In this document: piece after piece, positions 54,845 through 64,000 of the stretch
How the letters are laid out: every line of letters starts with the position of its first letter
Position numbering within the stretch: position 1 is the stretch's first letter
Assembly (NCBI RefSeq): GCF_037137055.1
Contig: NZ_JBBBNY010000015.1
Location: 1 to 64,000, forward strand
Origin: Frateuria_A yonginensis
Lineage (GTDB): Bacteria; Pseudomonadota; Gammaproteobacteria; Xanthomonadales; Rhodanobacteraceae
Direction of reading: 5' to 3'
Length of the DNA stretch: 64,000 bases
The notes under the pieces: generated by a model
Database searches by the model: none
The model's input: the letters and a program-made list of their open reading frames with translations, nothing else
What the model was told of the DNA's origin: nothing
Translations under genes and position numbers: made by a program

Positions 54845-55971
54845 CAGCGGGCCTCCTGCATGAGTTGCGCGAAGCGCGCGAAGAGATAGCCGACGTCGTG
54901 CGGGCCGGGCGCGGCTTCCGGGTGGCCCTGGAAGCAGAACGCCGGCCGGTCGGTGAGCGCGAAGCCCTGCAGCGAGCCGTCGAACAGCGAGGTGTGCGTG
55001 ATGCGCACGTTGGCCGGCAGCGTCGCCGGATCCACCGCGAAGCCGTGGTTCTGGCTGGTGATCAGCACGCGGCCGTCGTCGTGGTCCTTCACCGGATGGT
55101 TGGCGCCGTGGTGGCCGAACTTCATCTTGACCGTCCTCGCGCCGAGCGCCAGGCCCATCAGCTGGTGGCCGAGGCAGATGCCGAACAGCGGGATCTTCGC
55201 GTCGAGGAAGGCGCGCGTGGCCGCGATGGCGTAATCGCAGGCGGCTGGGTCGCCGGGGCCGTTCGACAGGAACACGCCCTCGGGCTTCATCGCGAGCACG
55301 TCGGCGGCGCTCGTCTGCGCCGGCACCACGGTGACGTCGCAGCCGTGGCTGGCCAGCAGGCGCAGGATGTTGAGCTTGGTGCCGAAGTCGTAGGCGACCA
55401 CCCTGAAGCGCGTGGTCGGCTGTTCGAAACCGACGCGGTCGAGATCGTACACGCCCTCGGTCCAGCGGTAGGGCTCGCGCACGCTGACCACCTTGGCCAG
55501 GTCCATGCCGTTGAGGCCGGGGAACGCGCGCGCCTTGGCCAGCGCGGCTTCGGCATCGATGCCTTCGCCGGCGAGGATGCAGCCGTTCTGCGCGCCCTTG
55601 TCGCGCAGGATGCGGGTCAGCCGGCGCGTGTCGATGCCGCCGATCGCCACGATGCCCTGGCGGGCCAGGTACTCCGGCAGGCTCTCGGTGCTGCGCCAGT
55701 TGCTCGGCCGGCGCGGTACGTCGCGCACGATCAGGCCGGCCGCCTGGACGCGGGTGGATTCGGCGTCGGCCGGGTTGACGCCGGTGTTGCCGATGTGGGG
55801 GTAGGTCAACGTGACGATCTGACGGGCATAGGAGGGATCGGTGAGGATCTCCTGATAGCCCGTCATCGCCGTATTGAAGACCACCTCGCCGACGGTCTCG
55901 CCAGTCGCGCCCACGGCGTGGCCGTGGAACACGCTGCCGTCTTCGAGGGCAAGCAGAGCGGGAATGGGCAT
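54844..55971 (-). CDS. carA: Carbamoyl-phosphate synthase small subunit
   Basis: 375 residues. N-terminal half has GHAVGATGETVGEVVFNTAM-type signature; the class I glutaminase half has the nucleophile Cys in FGICLGHQLMGLALG and the His-Glu pair in FQGHPEAAPGP. It supplies ammonia to CarB. ATG 55971 gives the family N-terminus. Transcribed from a clear promoter about 90 bases upstream, leaving a leader of about 80 bases with a small AAGCC/GGCTT hairpin. Confidence 0.96.
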
Positions 55972-56059
55972 GGGGCCGCCTTTAGGTGCAGCAAAGTCCG
56001 CAAGCCGCTGGAAGCAGGCTTGTGGACCTTGGGTCGGAAGAAGTCTCGGGCGGGACGCA

Positions 56060-56088
56060 ATGATAGGCATGGGGGCGAGGCCTGTCCA
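56060..56088 (-). promoter_or_regulatory. Sigma70-type promoter of carA-carB-greA
   Basis: On the minus strand TGGACA (-35, five of six) and TATCAT (-10, five of six) are separated by exactly 17 bases. The predicted start is near 56053, about 80 bases before the carA ATG. One of the clearest promoter matches in the window. Confidence 0.65.
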
Positions 56089-56177
56089 CCGCGCGGCGCC
56101 CTGAACGGGCCATTCAGGCGCATGTCTGGGCGCTGCCCCGCGCGCTACACTGGTGGCCTCCCACCCCGTCCGCGCCC

Positions 56178-56873
56178 ATGAGTGCCACCGTCCTGCTCGA
56201 TCCTGCCCGCCTCGACCGCCCGGACACCGACGTGCGGATGGAACCCTTTCCGTTCCTGATCGCGCACGGCCAGCTGCCGGACGACGCGCGCGCCGAACTG
56301 GAACGCGATTTCCCGCGCTACGCCAGCGCAGGGTTCTTCCCCTACGACCCGGCCGACTGCGGCCCTTCGGTCAACGAGCTGGTCGCCCACCTGACCTCGC
56401 CCTCGTTCGCCAGCGCGATCGGCGAACGGCTGGGCATCGAGAACCTCGGCCAGTACCCCACGCTGGTGACGCTCTGCCGCTACCTCAACCGGCGCCACGG
56501 CACCATCCACACCGACAGCAAGTCGAAGGTCGCCACCGCCCTGCTCTACCTCAACAGCCAGTGGCCCGACACCAGCGACGGCTGCCTGCGCTTCCTGCGC
56601 CGCATCGACGACATCGACGACCTGGTCGCGCCCGAGCTCAAGCCGCTGTACGGCGAGTTCGCCGTGTTCAAGCGCTGCGACAACTCCTTCCACGGCCACC
56701 TGCCCTACGAGGGCGAGCGGCGGGTGGTGCAGGTCGCCTGGCTGACGAGCGAGGAGGAAAAGCTGCGCAAGACCCGCCGCGGCAAGTTCTCGCGTGGGTT
56801 CAAGAAGCTGCTCGGCGCACTGGACCGTCGCTTCGGCGCGGGTCGCGACCGCAGCGCCGCGCACCAGGATTGA
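56178..56873 (+). CDS. 2OG-Fe(II) oxygenase family protein
   Basis: 231 residues. Iron ligands H111 and D113 (TIHTDSKSK) and H172 or H174 (NSFHGHLPYEG), with R181/R182 as the 2-oxoglutarate anchor. The TALLYLNSQWPDTSDGCLRFL segment is typical of sugar- or protein-modifying prolyl-hydroxylase-like enzymes in polysaccharide loci. The last 40 residues are basic. Substrate unknown. It starts on the strand opposite carA and converges with the cation exchanger gene two bases beyond its stop. Confidence 0.85.
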   Translation: MSATVLLDPARLDRPDTDVRMEPFPFLIAHGQLPDDARAELERDFPRYASAGFFPYDPADCGPSVNELVAHLTSPSFASAIGERLGIENLGQYPTLVTLCRYLNRRHGTIHTDSKSKVATALLYLNSQWPDTSDGCLRFLRRIDDIDDLVAPELKPLYGEFAVFKRCDNSFHGHLPYEGERRVVQVAWLTSEEEKLRKTRRGKFSRGFKKLLGALDRRFGAGRDRSAAHQD

Positions 56874-56875
56874 AG

Positions 56876-57874
56876 TCAGGCGTAGCGCCAGGCCACGAAC
56901 GCGCCGAACATCCCGTACAGCAGGCCCACGGGCATCAGCCAGCGTGCATTGACGTGGGCGCGCTGGAACAGCCACCACAGGTAGGCGACCGCGGCCGTGG
57001 TCAGCACGCCGGCGACGATCAGCGGCAGGTCGAACCGCCAGGGCGTGAAGAACAGCGCCAGCGAACTGGGCACGGTCGCCTGGATCATCATCGCGCCGGA
57101 GATATTGGCCAGCGCGAGGCGCTCCTTGCCCTGGCGCACCCAGATCAGCGCGTTGACGGTCTCTGGCAACTCGGTCGCCACGGGGCTGAGCACCAGCGCG
57201 ACCACGTGCGCCGACAGGCCCAGGGCCAGGCCGATCACCTCGATCTGGGTCACGAACACCCGCGAGGCCGCCGCGATCACCGCCAGTGACAACACGGTCT
57301 GCGCGATCACGCGCCACATCGCCGGATCGTCCGCATGCGGCTGGAACTTCAGCGGCTCGAGCTCCTCCTCGTCCGCCGCCATGTCGCCGGTCTTGAGCTC
57401 GCGCCACACGTACAGCGCATACGCGGCCAGGAACAGCACGCCCAGCCAGGGCTTGAGCGCGAACGCCACCAGGCCGAGCGCACACTTGACCACGAAGATG
57501 GAAAGGAACCAGCGCTGGTCGCGCGCGAGCCGCGCGTTGTCGACCCTGACCACCGCGGAGGCCCGCTGCAGGCGCTGCCGGTTCATCCACAGCGCCACGC
57601 CGACCACGGCGTAGGCCACGGTGCCCAGCACCAGCGGACCGCCCAGCGCGGCGCCGACGCCGATGTCGCGCTGCTCCGGCGTGCGCCCGAGCACCACGGC
57701 GATGAAGGTGACCGCGCTTTCCGGCAATGCCGTGCCGAACGCGGCGAGGACGGTACCGGTGGCGGTCGCGTCGAGCCGGAACTTGCGACCGAGCCACTCG
57801 ATGCCGTTGACGAAGTACTCGCAGGCCGCGTAGATCGCGCCGGCGGAAAGCAGGAACCACAGCGTGGTGAGCAT
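56876..57874 (-). CDS. CaCA-family cation exchanger, probable Mn2+ (or Ca2+) exporter
   Basis: 332 residues, about ten membrane helices in two inverted halves. The alpha-repeat signatures are GTALPESAVTFIA (first half) and SPVATELPETVNALIWV (second half), with the acidic residues needed for cation binding. An acidic loop (DMAADEEELEP) lies between them. Members are usually annotated Ca2+/Na+ antiporters. The putative yybP-ykoY riboswitch upstream points to manganese instead. ATG 57874 is chosen because the next in-frame ATG (57910) lies in the loop of a strong hairpin in the leader. The substrate is inference from the riboswitch. Confidence 0.85.
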   Translation of the reverse strand: MLTTLWFLLSAGAIYAACEYFVNGIEWLGRKFRLDATATGTVLAAFGTALPESAVTFIAVVLGRTPEQRDIGVGAALGGPLVLGTVAYAVVGVALWMNRQRLQRASAVVRVDNARLARDQRWFLSIFVVKCALGLVAFALKPWLGVLFLAAYALYVWRELKTGDMAADEEELEPLKFQPHADDPAMWRVIAQTVLSLAVIAAASRVFVTQIEVIGLALGLSAHVVALVLSPVATELPETVNALIWVRQGKERLALANISGAMMIQATVPSSLALFFTPWRFDLPLIVAGVLTTAAVAYLWWLFQRAHVNARWLMPVGLLYGMFGAFVAWRYA

Positions 57875-57887
57875 CAATGCGAATCCA

Positions 57888-57935
57888 GCCGGGCGAGCGG
57901 GAAAACCCATGGCACGACGAGGCGGCTCGCCCGGC
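57888..57935 (-). promoter_or_regulatory. Expression-platform hairpin before the exchanger start
   Basis: A perfect 11-bp inverted repeat (GCCGGGCGAGC / GCTCGCCCGGC) with a 26-base loop lies 13 bases upstream of the exchanger ATG, directly after the manganese aptamer. It has no T run, so it would act on translation initiation or Rho access rather than as an intrinsic terminator. Its 5' arm contains GGCGAGC, close to the aptamer's GGCGAGACC, a possible route for switching. Confidence 0.5.
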
Positions 57936-57949
57936 AGGGTCGGAGCGCA

Positions 57950-58105
57950 TCGTGGCCAAAGGTCTCGCCGGGCCATGCATGCGCCGGCTTGCGGCGATGC
58001 GGCCATCCGCGCCATGGAGCGTTCGCTCCAAGTCTGTTGACGCGGATTCCTCGGGGAACGAAGGAGGGGCCTTCGCGGGTGAGGATGGCTACTCCCCAAT
58101 GACAG
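57950..58105 (-). ncRNA. yybP-ykoY manganese riboswitch (aptamer)
   Basis: The minus-strand leader carries the conserved blocks of the yybP-ykoY family in order: GGGGAGTAGCC (58097-58087), CGTCAACAGACT (about 58043-58032), CATGGCGCGGATGGC (about 58010) and GGCGAGACCTTTGGCC (57969-57954). The first and last form the docked Mn2+ site next to helix P1 in known structures. It starts about ten bases after a predicted transcription start and ends about 80 bases before the exchanger ATG. The family activates Mn2+ exporters when manganese is high. This region, 57875-58176, otherwise holds no gene. Confidence 0.85.
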
Positions 58106-58113
58106 TGGCGGGC

Positions 58114-58142
58114 ATGGTAGCGGCGCGACGCCCTACGGACAA
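58114..58142 (-). promoter_or_regulatory. Candidate promoter of the riboswitch-exchanger transcript
   Basis: Minus-strand TTGTCC and TACCAT with a 17-base spacer. The predicted start lies about ten bases before the first conserved block of the riboswitch, the distance expected for an aptamer at the 5' end of its mRNA. Each hexamer has four matches to consensus. Confidence 0.5.
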
Positions 58143-58176
58143 GCGACCGGCGGCTGAGCCGGGTGCCATGCGTGCC

Positions 58177-58971
58177 TCAGGCGCCCAGGCGCGCGACGAG
58201 CATGGCGTCCAGGTCGTAGGCTCCCGGCGGCCGGTCGTGAAGCCAGTGCGCCGCCTCGAGCGCCCCGCGCGCGAAGATGCCGCGGTCGGTGGCCCGGTGG
58301 GCCAGTTCCACGCGCTCGCCGGAGCCGATCAGCATCGCGGTGTGCTCGCCCACGATGTCGCCGCCGCGCACCACGGCGAAACCGATGCTGCCCGCGCGGC
58401 GCGCACCCTCGCGCGTGCCGCTGACGCCGTCCCGCGCGAGCGTGGTGCCGCGCGCCGCGGCGGCCGCCTCGCCCAGCAGCAGCGCCGTGCCCGAAGGCGC
58501 GTCCACCTTGCGGCCGTGATGCGCCTCGACGATCTCCAGGTCCCAGGCCGGCAGCGCCGCCGCTGCCTGGCGCAGCAGCCGGGCGAGCACCGCCACGCCC
58601 AGGCTGAAGTTGCTCGCGTGCATCAGTGGGATGTGCTGCGCCGCCTCGGCGACGCATGCCTTGAGCGCGGCGTCGGCGCCGGTCGTGCCGCTGACCAGCG
58701 CGATGCCGCGATCCCGGCATTGCGCGAGCGCGTGGGCGAGCCCGGTCGGCCCGCTGAAATCGATCACCACGTCGAGCGCCTGCGACGGCCACTGCGCGGT
58801 GAAGCGGGGGGCAGCACGGTCGAGATAGACCGGCTCGCCCAGTTGCGGCGCATCCGGAACGGTCAGCGCGGCCACCAGCTCGAAGCGGCCGTCGTCACGC
58901 AGCAGATCGAGCAGGGCGCGCCCCATGCGGCCCGTGGCGCCGTGGAGGGCGAGGCGAAGCGGTCGGTTCAT
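58177..58971 (-). CDS. dapB: 4-hydroxy-tetrahydrodipicolinate reductase
   Basis: 264 residues. N-terminal NAD(P) site LALHGATGRMGRAL; the diagnostic VEAHHGRKVDAPSGTALLL with catalytic His and Lys; VSGTREGARRAGSIGFAVVRGG near the end. It acts in lysine and diaminopimelate synthesis. ATG 58971 gives the usual N-terminus (MNRPLRLALHG); a start 18 bases upstream is possible. Lies 96 bases after dnaJ on the same strand, a Xanthomonadales arrangement. Confidence 0.95.
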   Translation of the reverse strand: MNRPLRLALHGATGRMGRALLDLLRDDGRFELVAALTVPDAPQLGEPVYLDRAAPRFTAQWPSQALDVVIDFSGPTGLAHALAQCRDRGIALVSGTTGADAALKACVAEAAQHIPLMHASNFSLGVAVLARLLRQAAAALPAWDLEIVEAHHGRKVDAPSGTALLLGEAAAAARGTTLARDGVSGTREGARRAGSIGFAVVRGGDIVGEHTAMLIGSGERVELAHRATDRGIFARGALEAAHWLHDRPPGAYDLDAMLVARLGA

Positions 58972-59067
58972 CGCGAGGTCCAAGGGCAAAGCGCGTAGCG
59001 TACCCGGACGCCCGCGGCCACGCAGCGGCGCGGCGCGATACCGGACCGCCGCACTCCATGACCCAGC

Positions 59068-60204
59068 TCAGGAGGTGACGCGCGAGAGGAACTCCTTCAC
59101 GCCGTCCACCCAGCTCTTGGCGCGCGGAGTGTGCGCGTCCGCCTCGCCCTCGGCGAAGGTGGCCTCCAGCTTCTCCAGCAGCTCGCGCTGCTCGCGGGTC
59201 AGCCGTACCGGCGTCTCCACCACGACGCGGCAGATCAGGTCGCCGATGCGGCCGGAGCGGACGGATTTCACGCCGCGCCCGCGCAGGCGGAAGGTCTGGC
59301 CGGTCTGCGTCTCCGGCGGGATGGTGACCGGCACCTCGCCTTCCAGCGTGGGTACCTGCAACTCGGCACCCAACGCCGCCTGGGAGAAGCGGATCGGCAC
59401 CTCGCAGTACAGGTCGTTGCCGTCGCGCTGGAAGATCGCGTGCTCACGAACCCGCACGTCGACGTACAGATCGCCCGGCTCGATGCCGCCCGGGCCCGAC
59501 TCGCCCTGCCCGGCCAGCCGGATGCGGTCGCCGTTGTCCACGCCCGCCGGGATGCGGACCGCCAGCGTACGCGTCTCCTCCAGCAGGCCCTCGCCGTGGC
59601 AGGCCTTGCAGGGTTTCTCGATGGTGCGGCCGCTGCCACCGCAGTGCGGGCAGGTCTGCTGGATCGAGAAGATGCCGTTCTGCATGCGCACGCGGCCGTG
59701 CCCGTGGCAGGTGCGGCACGACACCGTCTTGCCGTCGGCCGAGCCGCTGCCGTTGCAGTGGTGGCAGTTGACCTGGGTGGGGATCTGGATCGTCTTCTCG
59801 ACGCCGAATACCGCCTCTTCCAGGTCCAGCTCCATGACGTAGCGCAGGTCGGCGCCGCGCCGCGGCCGGCCACGGCCACCGCCCATGCCGAAGATGTCGC
59901 CGAAGATGTCCCCGAAGATGTCGCCCATGTCGCCGAAGCCGGCCCCCCCGCGACCGCCCATGCCGGCCTCGAAGGCGGCATGGCCGTGCTGGTCGTACAG
60001 GGCGCGCTTGTGCGGATCGGACAGGACATCGTAGGCCTCCTTGGCTTCCTTGAACTTGTCCTGCGCGGTGGGATCGTCCGGGCAGCGGTCGGGGTGGTAC
60101 TTCATCGCCAGCCGGCGGAAAGCCTTCTTCAGCTCCGCCTCGCCGACGGTGCGTTCCACACCGAGGACCTCGTAATAATCGCGCTTGCCCGTTGCTGCAC
60201 TCAT
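59068..60204 (-). CDS. dnaJ: Chaperone DnaJ
   Basis: 378 residues (E. coli 376). J domain with the HPD tripeptide (KYHPDRCP), Gly/Phe region with GDIFGDIFGDIFGMGGG, zinc domain with four C-x-x-C-x-G-x-G motifs (CHHCNGSG, CRTCHGHG, CPHCGGSG, CKACHGEG), then the substrate-binding C-terminal domains. It stimulates DnaK ATPase. ATG 60204 is used; a GTG nine bases earlier has AGGAG four bases away and is a real alternative. Confidence 0.96.
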   Translation of the reverse strand: MSAATGKRDYYEVLGVERTVGEAELKKAFRRLAMKYHPDRCPDDPTAQDKFKEAKEAYDVLSDPHKRALYDQHGHAAFEAGMGGRGGAGFGDMGDIFGDIFGDIFGMGGGRGRPRRGADLRYVMELDLEEAVFGVEKTIQIPTQVNCHHCNGSGSADGKTVSCRTCHGHGRVRMQNGIFSIQQTCPHCGGSGRTIEKPCKACHGEGLLEETRTLAVRIPAGVDNGDRIRLAGQGESGPGGIEPGDLYVDVRVREHAIFQRDGNDLYCEVPIRFSQAALGAELQVPTLEGEVPVTIPPETQTGQTFRLRGRGVKSVRSGRIGDLICRVVVETPVRLTREQRELLEKLEATFAEGEADAHTPRAKSWVDGVKEFLSRVTS

Positions 60205-60250
60205 GACTTCCACTGCACTCCTGCTCGAATCCTGGCCGTCCGTTCAACAA

Positions 60251-60286
60251 GCAGCCCGCGGCGGCATGATAGCCGGCGCGGGCTGC
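60251..60286 (-). terminator. Hairpin between dnaK and dnaJ
   Basis: A perfect 10-bp stem (GCAGCCCGCG / CGCGGGCTGC) extended by further GC pairs lies in the 109-base dnaK-dnaJ gap, followed by TTGTTGAAC on the minus strand. It probably gives partial termination or RNA processing, keeping DnaJ below DnaK. Confidence 0.6.
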
Positions 60287-60313
60287 TGCATCGGCGGCGC
60301 CGACTTCCGCTGA

Positions 60314-62230
<1,917 letters not shown>

Positions 62231-62282
62231 AATGCTTAGCTCCAATGCTTCCAGGCGGCCCCCGCGGCCGCGATGATTTTCC

Positions 62283-62311
62283 AGATGGAGGCCCGCAAAC
62301 GACGATTCAAT
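62283..62311 (-). promoter_or_regulatory. Sigma32-type heat-shock promoter of dnaK
   Basis: Minus-strand ATTGAAT (-35; consensus CTTGAAA) and CTCCATCT (-10; consensus CCCCATNT) with a 14-base spacer, the normal sigma32 geometry. It sits between grpE and dnaK, so dnaK can be induced independently of hrcA-grpE. Confidence 0.7.
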
Positions 62312-62342
62312 GCCGCGAGGCCGTGTGTTCAGCGCGCGCGGC

Positions 62343-62894
62343 TCAGTCCTTGTCCTTGGCCACCGCGACCAGCGCGGGACGCAGCAGGCGGTCGTTCAGC
62401 AGGTAACCCTTCTGCAGCACGTCGACCACGGTGCCCGGCGCCTTGCCCGGCGCCTCGACCATGCTCACGGCGTGGTGGCGTTCCGGATCGAGCGGCTGGC
62501 CCAGGGGATCGACCTGCACCAGGCCCTGGGCTTCGGCGACCTTGAGCAGCGCCTTCAGGGTCAGCGCCAGGCCTTCGCGTACCGCCGCGGCATCGCCGCT
62601 CTCGATCGCCAGCCCGCGCTCGAGGCTGTCGTAGACCGGCAACAGCTCGTTCAGCAGCTTCTCGTTGGCGAAGCGGCGGGCCTGTTCGAGGTCGCGATGC
62701 AGGCGGCGACGCTGGTTCTCCAGCTCCGCGCGCTCGCGCAGCACGGTGTCGCGCAGCTCGGCATTGCTCGCCTCCAGCTCGGCGATGCGTGCCTGCAGGG
62801 CCTCCAGCCCGGACGCGTCGCCGGGGCCCGCCCCCTGTCCCGGCGCCTGCTCCGGTCCCTGTGCCTGGTCCGGCGTCTGCTCGTTGTTCTGCAT
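62343..62894 (-). CDS. grpE: Nucleotide exchange factor GrpE
   Basis: 183 residues. A Gln/Gly-rich N-terminus, a long coiled coil (ALQARIAELEASNAELRD to ARRFANEKLLNELLP), then the beta-wing with VEAPGKAPGTVVDVLQKGYLLNDRLLRPALV. It drives ADP release from DnaK. ATG 62894 has GGGAG about six bases upstream. Follows hrcA by 84 bases. Confidence 0.94.
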   Translation of the reverse strand: MQNNEQTPDQAQGPEQAPGQGAGPGDASGLEALQARIAELEASNAELRDTVLRERAELENQRRRLHRDLEQARRFANEKLLNELLPVYDSLERGLAIESGDAAAVREGLALTLKALLKVAEAQGLVQVDPLGQPLDPERHHAVSMVEAPGKAPGTVVDVLQKGYLLNDRLLRPALVAVAKDKD

Positions 62895-62958
62895 GCATTA
62901 CTCCCAAACAAAAGTGCGGGCCGGCACCTCCGTGCCGACCATTCGAAAACATGCGGGA

Positions 62959-62980
62959 AACCCGCCCTCCGGGGGCGGTT
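62959..62980 (-). terminator. Hairpin at the end of hrcA
   Basis: A stem of about eight pairs (AACCGCCC against GGGCGGGTT, with one bulged base) begins at the hrcA stop codon on the minus strand and is followed by TTTCCC. It is a weak terminator or attenuator between hrcA and grpE. Confidence 0.4.
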
Positions 62981-64000
62981 ATAGGGACGTCGCGACGCGA
63001 TTCAAGGCATCGCTCAGCAAACCGGCGGTCGCCTGCACCACCGGGATCACCCGGTCGTAGGCCATGCGGGTGGGCCCGATCACCCCGACCGCGCCCAGCA
63101 CGCGGCCCTGCACGCCGTAGCTCGCGGTGACCACGCTGCAACCATCCAGGGCGGCGAAGCCCGATTCCTCGCCGATGAACAGCCGCACGCCCGGGGCGCG
63201 GGCGCACACTTCCATCAATTGCAGCAGCTCGCTCTTCTTCTGGAAGGCCTCGAACAGCTCGCGCAGGCGGTCCAGGTCCGCCAGTTCGGCGTACGACATC
63301 AGGTTGGTCTGGCCGCTGACCAGCACGTCCTCGCCCCCCCCCTGCGGCGCGAACGAGGCGGCCGCCAGCTCGGTGGCGCTGGCCACCAGGCGGTTGAGCT
63401 CGCTGCCCGCCTCGCGCAGCTCGCGCAGCAGGTGGGCGCGGATGTCGTCCACGCGCAGCCCGGCGAAATGCGTGTTCAGGTAGTTCGCGGCCTGCTCCAG
63501 CTCGCGGCCGTCCAGCGGCTTGGCCAGTTGCACGATGCGGTTCTGCACCTGGTTGTCGGAGAACACCAGGATCACCAGCACCCGCGACTCCGGCAGCGGC
63601 ACGAAGTCGATGTGGCGCAGCGGGAAGTCGCCCTGGCGCGGCACGGTTACCACGCCGGCGAAATGGGTCATCGCCGAGAGCAGGGCCGAGACGTTGCCGA
63701 GCAGGTCGCGGGTGGTGGTGGGCCCGGGCGGCAGCTCACGCTTGAGCCGTGCCATCTCCTCGCGCGGCAGCGGCTGCAGCTCGATCAGGCTGTCGACGAA
63801 CAGGCGCAGCCCGCGCGGCGTGGGCACGCGCCCGGCGGAGGTGTGCGGCGAGGCGACCAGGCCGGCGTCCTCCAGGTCCGCCATGATGTTGCGGATGGTG
63901 GCCGGGCTCACGTCCAGGCCGGACGAGCGCGACAGCGTGCGCGACCCTACCGGCTCGCCATTGGCCAGGTACTGCGCGATCAGCGTGCGCAGCAGGCGGC
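62979..64000 (-). CDS. hrcA: Heat-inducible transcription repressor HrcA (5' end beyond window)
   Basis: The last 340 residues are present; the frame is open to the window edge, with LLRTLIAQYLANGEPVGSRT then SRSSGLDVSPATIRNIMADLE, the HrcA winged helix. Further motifs: TSAGRVPTPRGLRLFVD, HIDFVPLPESRVLVILV, and GPTRMAYDRVIPVV near the end. HrcA binds CIRCE sites and is kept active by GroEL. No CIRCE element lies inside the window. Heads the hrcA-grpE-dnaK-dnaJ cluster. Confidence 0.94.
   Translation of the reverse strand, partial: RLLRTLIAQYLANGEPVGSRTLSRSSGLDVSPATIRNIMADLEDAGLVASPHTSAGRVPTPRGLRLFVDSLIELQPLPREEMARLKRELPPGPTTTRDLLGNVSALLSAMTHFAGVVTVPRQGDFPLRHIDFVPLPESRVLVILVFSDNQVQNRIVQLAKPLDGRELEQAANYLNTHFAGLRVDDIRAHLLRELREAGSELNRLVASATELAAASFAPQGGGEDVLVSGQTNLMSYAELADLDRLRELFEAFQKKSELLQLMEVCARAPGVRLFIGEESGFAALDGCSVVTASYGVQGRVLGAVGVIGPTRMAYDRVIPVVQATAGLLSDALNRVATSL

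Noticed and set aside
57874..57910. ATG 57910 as start of the cation exchanger
   Set aside because: It lies in the loop of an 11-bp leader hairpin, has no Shine-Dalgarno, and adds 12 residues atypical for the family.
62231..64000. CIRCE element controlling the heat-shock genes
   Set aside because: I looked for TTAGCACTC-N9-GAGTGCTAA in the gaps and found none; the hrcA promoter lies beyond the window.

Overview
The window is GC-rich chromosomal DNA from a gammaproteobacterium of the order Xanthomonadales, most likely the Rhodanobacteraceae/Xanthomonadaceae group. The grounds are the order hrcA-grpE-dnaK-dnaJ-dapB, carA-carB-greA and cmk-rpsA-ihfB-lapA-lapB, an RF2 gene with the classical +1 frameshift, and an L1-like chromosomal B3 beta-lactamase. 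Genus is inference. I found no tRNA, rRNA or CRISPR array.

Left (1-16.2 kb): an accessory toxin island. It opens with the last codons of an IS3-family transposase and a small orphan gene. On the minus strand follow a giant Rhs/YD-repeat protein of about 4,745 residues, a Tsi6-like immunity gene overlapping its stop, then a second start-less (orphan) toxin tip with its own putative immunity gene. The tips and immunity genes look AT-richer than the YD shell, as expected for exchanged cassettes. The Rhs protein carries a block of Ig-like modules inside the YD shell, a LysM domain, a hydrophobic stretch and a C-terminal domain resembling Tse6-type NAD(P)+ glycohydrolases.

16.3-27.9 kb: housekeeping and cell division (smc-zipA, BolA and YciI genes, AI-2E/PerM transporter, lysS, prfB) with a few unknowns and a possible transposase relic.

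28-38.8 kb: a three-gene unit coding for a cupredoxin, a membrane EAL-domain protein with a ruined GGDEF site, and an outer-membrane beta-barrel. After it come pirin, an FNT/YfdC-type transporter, a 2OG-Fe(II) oxygenase, an SDR, an intact subclass B3 metallo-beta-lactamase, and a tightly overlapped FAD oxidase-csaA-GNAT unit.

38.9-47.3 kb: a nearly gapless LPS/envelope run, lapA-lapB-wecA/wbpL-like-wbpM-like-galU, downstream of cmk, rpsA and ihfB.

47.5-51.1 kb: fadH behind a near-perfect palindrome, a LysR regulator, the zinc-independent L36 gene with its own promoter and terminator, and a REP doublet.

51.1-64 kb: carA-carB-greA behind a clear sigma70-type promoter, a 2OG oxygenase, a CaCA-family cation exchanger preceded by what reads as a yybP-ykoY manganese riboswitch, dapB, and the heat-shock cluster dnaJ, dnaK (with a sigma32-type promoter), grpE and hrcA (cut by the window edge).

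The best leads are the Rhs island with its orphan cassette, the Mn-riboswitch-controlled exchanger, and the cupredoxin/EAL/porin unit.
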